DNA from: Flavobacteriaceae bacterium
GTDB taxonomy: Bacteria; Bacteroidota; Bacteroidia; Flavobacteriales; Flavobacteriaceae
Direction: 5' to 3'
DNA length: 12,353 bases
Assembly (NCBI GenBank): GCA_013214425.1
Contig: JABSPN010000043.1
Coordinates: 1 to 12,353, forward strand
A program made the position numbers and the translations under genes. The notes below the pieces were generated by a model, which saw only the letters and a program-made list of their open reading frames with translations, had not been told where the DNA came from and searched no databases. Positions 7,285 through 12,353 of this stretch are shown in pieces (positions within the stretch are counted from its first letter, which is position 1; the number at the start of each line of letters is the position of its first letter).

Positions 7285-8103
7285 TTATTTCTTGACTATT
7301 TGTTTTATCAGAGTTTCATTTTGAGTTTTAATGTTAATAAAATAAACTCCTGTAGTTAATGACCCTAAATTTAAGTTCGTCAATTTTTCACTATTAATAT
7401 TACCCTTTAGCTTTAAGTCGCCACTTACATCATAAATCTGATACGATTGCAAATGAATATGCTGCTCTCCTTCTTTAACCGAAAGAGAAACACTATTCAC
7501 AACTGGGTTTGGATATACAATAATTTCTGCTTTGATTTCATCTATTAACTCAAAAGATGTGCTACCCATATTTTTATTGTGATCATCACGAGTTAACTGT
7601 CCTTCAACTGAGCTAGTCTGGAAATTACTTCTAAGATCATAACCAGATTTCAAGAGTTTCTGAAGTTCTGCGCTATCGTCATTTAACAACTCTATTTTAC
7701 TTCCACTATTCGTGTTTTTCAAACTAAAAGAAATTAACGAGAACTGATCATTCTTTTTACAATCATAAATATAGTTCCCCGGCTTTAATGAGAAATACAC
7801 AACTTTCTCTCCAATAGATTTAACACCAACTTCAGATAATTGTTCTGGATTAATACTGCTAACCTCCCAATCCTCTATTTCTCCAAAAAAGGGTTCGTTA
7901 AGTTCTATTATTACCCCATTTGGAATTAAGATGCTAAATCCTGCAATTGCTAAGTTTGCCTGATCAAAACTTGTATTAGAGATTACATTAAGAATGTACT
8001 TTGAGCTTTGATTGTCATCTTGACTCAATTCAAAATCATACGTCTTCTGAGCTTGCATTGAACAAGCTGTCAAGAACATGAGTGTTAGAATTATATGTTT
8101 CAT
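7285..8103 (-). CDS. Secreted T9SS type A sorting-domain protein, downstream partner of the protease gene
   Basis: A 272-residue exported protein of unknown function. The N-terminus is a signal peptide that can be read two ways: signal peptidase I cleavage near SMQA/QK (residue 18), or a lipobox LTAC with Cys14. Residues about 20-130 are a beta-rich region (FSILIPNGVIIELNEPFFG, EDWEVSSI, VVYFSLKPG, FSLISFSL) with no family I can name; its strand pattern recalls cohesin-like folds, which is only an impression. A polar linker (135-185) leads to a classic type A T9SS sorting domain at about 193-272: IIVYPNPVVNSVSL, then YQIYDVSGDL, ending TGVYFINIKT and KQIVKK. The domain would direct the protein through the outer membrane and onto the cell surface. 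The ATG is 21 bp after the protease stop, so the two genes are probably one transcript. Confidence 0.85.
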   Translation of the reverse strand: MKHIILTLMFLTACSMQAQKTYDFELSQDDNQSSKYILNVISNTSFDQANLAIAGFSILIPNGVIIELNEPFFGEIEDWEVSSINPEQLSEVGVKSIGEKVVYFSLKPGNYIYDCKKNDQFSLISFSLKNTNSGSKIELLNDDSAELQKLLKSGYDLRSNFQTSSVEGQLTRDDHNKNMGSTSFELIDEIKAEIIVYPNPVVNSVSLSVKEGEQHIHLQSYQIYDVSGDLKLKGNINSEKLTNLNLGSLTTGVYFINIKTQNETLIKQIVKK

Positions 8104-8124
8104 TTCTATATCTATTTAAAGTTG

Positions 8125-10269
8125 TTATGGTAATTGCTCTATAATTTGATAATTTAAACTACATCCCGAAGGATCTGTTGATGCACATGGATTTTCTGGA
8201 TGACCATTCACATTATCTTTTACAAGGTTGGCAGTATCAGACCATTTCACAATACCATCCATGTTCACATCGTCATCTGAGTAGGCTTGAAATGAAAAAA
8301 ATGTTGAGTTAAAAATATTTGAAGGGTGAGCTAGCACTGTATCTCTAGTATGAGTAGGGTCATTATCAATACCATTATAGTTAACTAGCTCATTTCCATT
8401 GGTATTACCTGCCCACATGGCTCTCATTCCTATCGGCATTCCAATAGTGGTTTGAGCATTTGTGCCTAATGTAACTGTCCCACCAGCTTGTGTTGTTGTA
8501 GGTCTGAAATCTATGGCTTTACATTGATTGTCATATGCACCAACCTGACTCATGACAGCTAAATGATTTCTATGTTTAATCACTACATGTACATTAGAAA
8601 TACTTAAATCCATTGTCATAAGATTTACACCATCTGAGCTAACTATATCTCCATCTCTTTGAAGCAATGCAGAAGAAGAATCAAAAACTATTGTTGGATT
8701 TGCAGGGTCTCTTAGTTCAACAAATACCCAATCAACTATAGCGTCTTTTCCTGTCACAGTAAATACTGAAGGATCACAAATAATTCCATCTCCATAAGGA
8801 GAAGTTGTCGGGATTAATCCTGCTAAACGCAAATCATCTCTCATCCAATTAGGTTCTCCGGGGTTAGGGTTTAACATGGCTCCTTGTAAAAAGACTTTTG
8901 GATTAATACATGTTTCAGCTGGTGGCCCACAAGCAACTTCTACTTCTGTTCCTCTTGAGCTACAAATACTACCTGCAACTTCAATAGAGATGGTTACAAT
9001 ATATGTTCCGTCACTTGGGTATTGATGTGAAGTTGTCCCTACTGCTAAAACATTAGACCCACTACCGTCTCCCCAATTGATATAAATATTATCTCCCTGG
9101 CAGAATGGCCAACTAGGTCTTGTTGCTTGATATTCTCCACAATTATTATTCGTAGGAACTACTGAATCTATAAGGCCGCTAACTATTTGGTTATAATTAC
9201 AGCCAGCACATGGGTCAGGCTCTACTGTACAACTAGTCATGGCATCATCTAAATAATCTAATGCAGGGTTAGTAGATTCAATAAAATACTTCATACGAAC
9301 CGCTTGTCCTACAGTAAAGGTTTTTTCACAAGAAAAAGGGCTCCAATAAGTCATGATATTATCGGTAAACGGAATATACTGCATGGAATTTGCATCTCCA
9401 CAACTACTTGAAGGAAAACAAGGATCCTCTTCATTGCAATCATCAGGAGATGGATTACATCCCGTATATTCTGGATGCATTTGCGGATGGTAATTATCGG
9501 CATGCGTATCAAAAACATAATCTCCTGCTACTGTTGCATTAGAAGGTGCCTCACATGGTCCAGCTGGCTCATTAACTCTTAGCACTAATTCTGGAATATG
9601 AGCATTGACAGGAATTCCGTCTGAACTTCCATCACTTTGCTGATTTTCACATGGAAAACCCGTACAAGGCATCGTACTATGCCAGGTATGGAACAATCCA
9701 AAAAGATGACCCATTTCATGACTTAAGACAACTGATCCTAAATAATAATTACTCATTATTATCTCTGAAGAAGTTCCAACTTCGTCTACTTGAGAACTAA
9801 ATCCATCTTTATTGAAAAAATAAATATCAATTCTATCACTATCAGAATGTGTTGAACCAAAAGCAGATTCAGGATTATTATAAAGAGCATCATCTGTTAT
9901 AATGTAACGCATCTCATCCCATTCGAAAAAGATATTATGTTCATTAAACTTTTCATTCAACAATGCAACTTCTAAAGTAATTGCTGCCAAACTAACTGCT
10001 GATATTGAAGCACTCCTAACCGCATGTGTCCTGATCCTAAAGCAATATTGATCATCATCTGTATACTCACTGTAATAGGGATAGGTATTGACGTGTAAAT
10101 AATCTACCATTCTGTTTTTGGAATGCTTATGACAGGTTTCATGAAAACCTGTTCCACATAAACCATTCCCCGTCATCTTTTTTTCAAAAGGCGTCATTTT
10201 TCGTTGTTGAGCGACTAAAACTGTGCTCATTAATAAACAACTCAATAACATTAATTTAATTAGTTTCAT
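8125..10269 (-). CDS. Secreted M43-like (pappalysin/cytophagalysin) metalloprotease with PKD domain and dockerin-like C-terminal module
   Basis: Predicted extracellular zinc endopeptidase of 714 residues. Signal peptide at 1-20 (ends STVLVAQ). The catalytic domain carries the metzincin motif HEMGHLFGLFH (zinc ligands H184, H188 and H194; catalytic E185) and a Met-turn at NIMTYW (M306), with cysteine-rich insertions between them, as in peptidase family M43. A PKD-like beta domain follows at about 355-445 (INWGDGSGS, HQYPSDGTYIVTISI). From about 455 to 714 is a module I recall as recurrent at the C-termini of Bacteroidota exported proteins: MRDDLR (476), VDWVFVELRDP (512), KHRNHL (565), AMWAGN (617), the calcium-loop-like DVNMDG (667) and a terminal EQLP. 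No T9SS type A domain is present, which is unusual for such a protein; the following gene has one. The start fits the signal peptide. Substrate unknown. Confidence 0.88.
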   Translation of the reverse strand: MKLIKLMLLSCLLMSTVLVAQQRKMTPFEKKMTGNGLCGTGFHETCHKHSKNRMVDYLHVNTYPYYSEYTDDDQYCFRIRTHAVRSASISAVSLAAITLEVALLNEKFNEHNIFFEWDEMRYIITDDALYNNPESAFGSTHSDSDRIDIYFFNKDGFSSQVDEVGTSSEIIMSNYYLGSVVLSHEMGHLFGLFHTWHSTMPCTGFPCENQQSDGSSDGIPVNAHIPELVLRVNEPAGPCEAPSNATVAGDYVFDTHADNYHPQMHPEYTGCNPSPDDCNEEDPCFPSSSCGDANSMQYIPFTDNIMTYWSPFSCEKTFTVGQAVRMKYFIESTNPALDYLDDAMTSCTVEPDPCAGCNYNQIVSGLIDSVVPTNNNCGEYQATRPSWPFCQGDNIYINWGDGSGSNVLAVGTTSHQYPSDGTYIVTISIEVAGSICSSRGTEVEVACGPPAETCINPKVFLQGAMLNPNPGEPNWMRDDLRLAGLIPTTSPYGDGIICDPSVFTVTGKDAIVDWVFVELRDPANPTIVFDSSSALLQRDGDIVSSDGVNLMTMDLSISNVHVVIKHRNHLAVMSQVGAYDNQCKAIDFRPTTTQAGGTVTLGTNAQTTIGMPIGMRAMWAGNTNGNELVNYNGIDNDPTHTRDTVLAHPSNIFNSTFFSFQAYSDDDVNMDGIVKWSDTANLVKDNVNGHPENPCASTDPSGCSLNYQIIEQLP

Positions 10270-10346
10270 ATTGAGGATTTTTTCGGATTTTCATTTATAT
10301 GTTCCAACTACTTGATTTTCTTACCTCTTAATTCAAATTAAATATT

Positions 10347-10367
10347 GGATATGGTTTTAGTATATCC
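10347..10367. promoter_or_regulatory. Short inverted repeat in the divergent intergenic region
   Basis: GGATAT (10347-10352) and ATATCC (10362-10367) are perfect inverted arms around a 9-base centre. They lie between the divergent protease and small secreted protein genes (173-bp gap). The 13-mer TTTTCATTTATAT is repeated directly on each side (10288-10300 and 10410-10422). A dimeric regulator could bind here, but arms this short also arise by chance in AT-rich DNA. No convincing TAnnTTTG box was found in this gap on either strand. Confidence 0.2.
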
Positions 10368-10442
10368 GATTTTCTTGTAGAATATCATCCTTATCATTTT
10401 GGCATCATATTTTCATTTATATTTATACCTAAACTTGTAATT

Positions 10443-10871
10443 ATGAAAGTCTTGATTGGTGCTTTAATCCTATTAGTGTCTACTTTTTCTTTTTCCCAGG
10501 AACAAGAAGAACGTAAAACTCCTGAAATCATCTCTAAAATTGGATTAGGAGAAACGATGACTCTTACCGATGAAATCACTCAGGTTACTTTTCTTAAAGT
10601 CATTACCGATAGTCGCTGTCCAAAAGGCGTGACTTGTGTTTGGGCTGGTGAAGTAGAGTTTGAAATAGAAATCAAATCTGGAAACACTTCCGAAGTAAAA
10701 AGAATGAAACTTACTGGTGGACTAACACCGCTTATCAAGGAAATGACCAACTTAAATTGCTATGCGCTTACTGTAAGTCCGTATCCAGAAAATGGGGTCA
10801 CGGTAGATCCCAATGCCTATGTTTTGGAAATGATCTCAAAAGCCAAAGAAGAAAAGACTTCGGAAAAATAA
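10443..10871 (+). CDS. Small secreted protein with DSRCP/CVWAG motif, function unknown
   Basis: A 142-residue predicted periplasmic or secreted protein. The signal peptide is residues 1-18 (MKVLIGALILLVSTFSFS, cleavage before QEQ). There is no lipobox and no T9SS domain. The mature part has one compact, probably beta-sheet domain containing TDSRCPKGVTCVWAGEVEF (about residues 55-74). The two cysteines are set as in a small family of bacterial exported proteins sharing the pattern DSRCPxxVxCVWAG, which I recall from other genomes but cannot name a function for. A third cysteine (LNCYALTV) lies near residue 102, followed by SPYPENG. The ATG at 10443 places the signal peptide at the N-terminus. 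The gene is divergent from the protease operon across 173 bp. No terminator hairpin follows, only a T7 run in a REP-like region. Confidence 0.8.
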   Translation: MKVLIGALILLVSTFSFSQEQEERKTPEIISKIGLGETMTLTDEITQVTFLKVITDSRCPKGVTCVWAGEVEFEIEIKSGNTSEVKRMKLTGGLTPLIKEMTNLNCYALTVSPYPENGVTVDPNAYVLEMISKAKEEKTSEK

Positions 10872-10879
10872 ACACTTTT

Positions 10880-10934
10880 TTTGTCACATTGAGCGAACTT
10901 ACACTCAGCGAAGTCGAAGTGAAATGTAGACAAA
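10880..10934. repeat. REP-like imperfect dyad element
   Basis: TTTGTCACATT (10880-10890) and AATGTAGACAAA (10923-10934) form the outer arms of an imperfect hairpin with one extra base. Inside are GAGCG and CAGCGAAGTCGAAGTG. The pattern GTCACATTGAGC...GTCGAAGTG resembles small palindromic intergenic repeats that I recall as common in flavobacterial genomes. It starts 8 bases after the stop of the small secreted protein gene, a usual place for REP-type elements. Whether it is repeated elsewhere in this genome cannot be seen from the window. Confidence 0.45.
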
Positions 10935-10950
10935 GTAAGGTTGGATGAAT

Positions 10951-10976
10951 CATACTTCGACAAGCTAAGCATGACA
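10951..10976. repeat. Second REP-like half element, opposite orientation
   Basis: The minus strand reads TGTCATGCTTAGCTTGTCGA followed by AGTATG. This has the same layout (GTCA, then TTAGC/TGAGC, then GTCGAAGT) as the element at 10880-10934, but inverted. The two together look like a paired or degenerate REP cluster in the 205-bp gap before the transporter gene. Confidence 0.35.
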
Positions 10977-11044
10977 ACTACAATTAAACATAAACTTTGC
11001 TTCTATCACATTAAACCCTTTTATTGTTAGAGTTATTTCTATAA

Positions 11045-11072
11045 TTGTACCTATCTTTATCTTTTAAATTTG
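11045..11072 (+). promoter_or_regulatory. Candidate promoter of the EamA transporter gene, almost touching its start codon
   Basis: TTG at 11045-11047, a 17-bp gap and TAAATTTG at 11065-11072 match the TTG-N17-23-TAnnTTTG consensus. The likely TTG start codon begins only 5 bases after the box. Transcription would therefore begin at or next to the start codon, giving a nearly leaderless message. Both the promoter and the start are inferred from motifs. Confidence 0.4.
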
Positions 11073-11076
11073 GGGT

Positions 11077-11991
11077 TTGAAAAACACTTATAAAGCGCAT
11101 GTAGCCTTACTTTCTGCCAACTTAATTTACGGAGCCAATTATTTAATTGCCAAAGGCGTAATGCCTAATAAAATTGGGCCGTCTGCTTTTGTATTTCTTC
11201 GTATTCTAGGTGCAGGAATTTTGTTTTGGATCATCAAACAATTCATCAAAGAAAAGGTTGATAAAAAAGATTTTAAGCTTTTAGCACTTTGTGGTTTATT
11301 GGGAGTGACTGCCAATCAGTTATTATTCTTTAACGGACTCAATCTCACCTCGCCCATAGATGCATCTATTATCATTACTGCGATACCCATTGTGGTATTG
11401 GTAGTAAGTGTTTTTATGCTAAAAGAAAAACTCACACAATTTAAAATTACGGGAATTGTCTTGGGGAGTTTGGGGGCCATCCTGCTGATTACTTATGGAA
11501 ACAACACCCAAAGCACCAGCTCTGTTTTAGGCAATTTATTTGTATTTATTAATGCCGTTTCTTATTCCTTTTATCTGGTTCTTGTAAAACCTTTAATGAA
11601 AAAGTATAATCCGCTAACCGTGATTACTTATGTGTTTTCCTTCGGATTTGTCTTTATGTTTCCCTTCGGAATAAAACAAATGCTGGAAACCGATTTTTCC
11701 ACCTACACAACCAATACGTATTTGGTGATTCTATATGTAATCATCGGCACAACGTTCCTGGCTTATTTATTCAATATCTTCGCGCTGAAACATGTGCGCC
11801 CTTCTGTCTCCGGAAGTTATATTTATGTGCAGCCAGCAGTTACTTTCATTATTGTGAGTTTGTATACTTATTTTCTAAATGATACTACTTATTCACAAGA
11901 CATATCAGGCATAAAAATATTGAGTTGTTTACTGGTCTTTTCAGGAGTGTATTTAATCAGTAGGAATAAAAAAGAAACTACGAAATCCTAA
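11077..11991 (+). CDS. EamA/DMT-family membrane transporter (RhaT/YdcZ-like drug/metabolite transporter)
   Basis: A 304-residue inner-membrane protein with about ten hydrophobic helices arranged as two EamA repeats (about 7-140 and 150-295). Typical family stretches are LSANLIYGANYLIAKG at the N-terminus, PIDASIIITAIPIVVLVVS in the first repeat, and ALKHVRPSVSGSYIYVQPAV in the second. EamA proteins export small metabolites or drugs; the substrate cannot be told. The start is taken at TTG (11077): an in-frame TAA lies at 11065-11067, and the first ATG (11161) would delete the first helix and the conserved N-terminus. TTG starts are rare in this group. A T-rich leader with a promoter-like box runs right up to the TTG. 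The last codons overlap, on the opposite strand, the end of a hydrophobic open frame (11978-12148). Confidence 0.88.
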   Translation: MKNTYKAHVALLSANLIYGANYLIAKGVMPNKIGPSAFVFLRILGAGILFWIIKQFIKEKVDKKDFKLLALCGLLGVTANQLLFFNGLNLTSPIDASIIITAIPIVVLVVSVFMLKEKLTQFKITGIVLGSLGAILLITYGNNTQSTSSVLGNLFVFINAVSYSFYLVLVKPLMKKYNPLTVITYVFSFGFVFMFPFGIKQMLETDFSTYTTNTYLVILYVIIGTTFLAYLFNIFALKHVRPSVSGSYIYVQPAVTFIIVSLYTYFLNDTTYSQDISGIKILSCLLVFSGVYLISRNKKETTKS

Positions 11992-12148
11992 ACATACTTT
12001 TTACCCAAAACAAAAGTGGTATTTCAATCATAAAGGCGATGATGATAGTTATTAAAGGGATTTTTAGGACATAATACACACTAATAACAGAAAAAGGTGT
12101 AATCCGAAGAACATAAATCCACCTTGCAAATCTTTGAGAAAGTTCTTT
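11978..12148 (-). pseudogene. Possible 3' remnant of a membrane-protein gene, no start
   Basis: The minus strand holds 56 sense codons and a TAG stop with no usable start: the only in-frame ATGs fall late, and a TAA lies just upstream (12149-12151). The peptide begins KELSQRFARWIYVLRITPFS, and its second half (KIPLITIIIAFMIEIPLLFW, then VKSMFRIS) reads like the last helix of an integral membrane protein. A second minus-strand frame over 12062-12160 is also hydrophobic (GFMFFGLHLFLLLVCIMS), so a frameshifted ancestor is possible. I do not recognise the family. It could also be chance translation of AT-rich DNA. Confidence 0.3.
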
Positions 12149-12353
12149 TTATCATCAATTATTCATGTTTACATATTTAATACGAGTGCTCAAACAACAT
12201 CTTCTAATAAAATTAAATATTCATCTAAAAGTGTAAAATTTAAAAAAATCTCGACCAGAGCTCTCGATTTATGGTACTTTCATAGATTTATTGTACCTGG
12301 CTATAGAGATACGAGCCTTCAAAGTTGGATGGGTTAGTGTGTGGGCTTATAGT
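12134..12353 (+). pseudogene. Possible frameshifted or truncated gene at the right window edge
   Basis: From a TTG at 12134 an open frame gives a signal-peptide-like start (MRKFFLSSIIHVYIFNTSAQ) and ends at a TAG at 12335-12337. The next frame is open from 12237 to the window end without a stop and is hydrophobic (RPELSIYGTFIDLLYLAIEI, then RAFKVGWVSVWAYS). Removing one A from the A7 run at 12242-12248 would join the two. This could be a decayed gene, a sequencing slip in the homopolymer, or two unrelated chance frames. The 5' part lies antisense to the remnant at 11978-12148, so both cannot be real coding. No function is suggested. Confidence 0.2.

Noticed and set aside
10757..10948. Plus-strand open frame overlapping the end of the small secreted protein gene
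   Set aside because: Out of frame with the supported gene, and its last part translates the REP-like DNA.

Overview
The window looks like chromosomal DNA of a member of the Bacteroidota, most likely the family Flavobacteriaceae. The signs are low G+C, a type IX secretion (T9SS) type A sorting domain, a surface lipoprotein whose mature N-terminus reads C-Q-M-D-D, promoter-like TAnnTTTG boxes, almost no Shine-Dalgarno sequences, and a LytS/LytTR two-component pair with an extracytoplasmic TPR sensor. No tRNA, rRNA, CRISPR array, transposase or phage gene was seen.

Layout: (1) 1-1660, +: the end of a Mn/Zn/Fe-type ABC uptake operon, with two overlapping permease genes, the first cut by the window edge. 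Each permease ends in a winged-helix-like cytoplasmic domain. (2) 1657-5333, -: a LytTR response regulator followed by a large surface lipoprotein (regulatory-like beta domain, CILP-like domain, leucine-rich L-domain repeats). (3) 5334-7229, +: the cognate TPR histidine kinase, divergent from the regulator. (4) 7242-7260: a bidirectional terminator. (5) 7285-10269, -: a two-gene unit with an M43-like metalloprotease ending in a dockerin-like module, then a small T9SS sorting-domain protein. (6) 10443-10871, +: a small secreted protein with a DSRCP/CVWAG motif. (7) 10880-10976: REP-like dyads. (8) 11077-11991, +: an EamA/DMT transporter that appears to start at TTG. (9) 11978-12353: apparently decayed or truncated coding fragments.

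Two connections stand out. First, a direct repeat (ATAAGCGTA and ATAAGCGTT, 12 bp apart) lies between the regulator gene and the lipoprotein gene. Read on the minus strand, each half matches 8 of the 9 positions of the published LytTR half-site consensus, and the spacing is right. A TAAGTTTG box lies 33 bp downstream, so a kinase-regulator-lipoprotein circuit can be proposed directly from the sequence. Second, the metalloprotease has no T9SS sorting domain but ends in a dockerin-like DVNMDG...EQLP module, while the gene 21 bp downstream supplies a beta-rich protein that does have one. This suggests a protease held at the surface by a separately sorted partner.

All functional statements come from reading motifs by eye. 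No database search or structure prediction was run.
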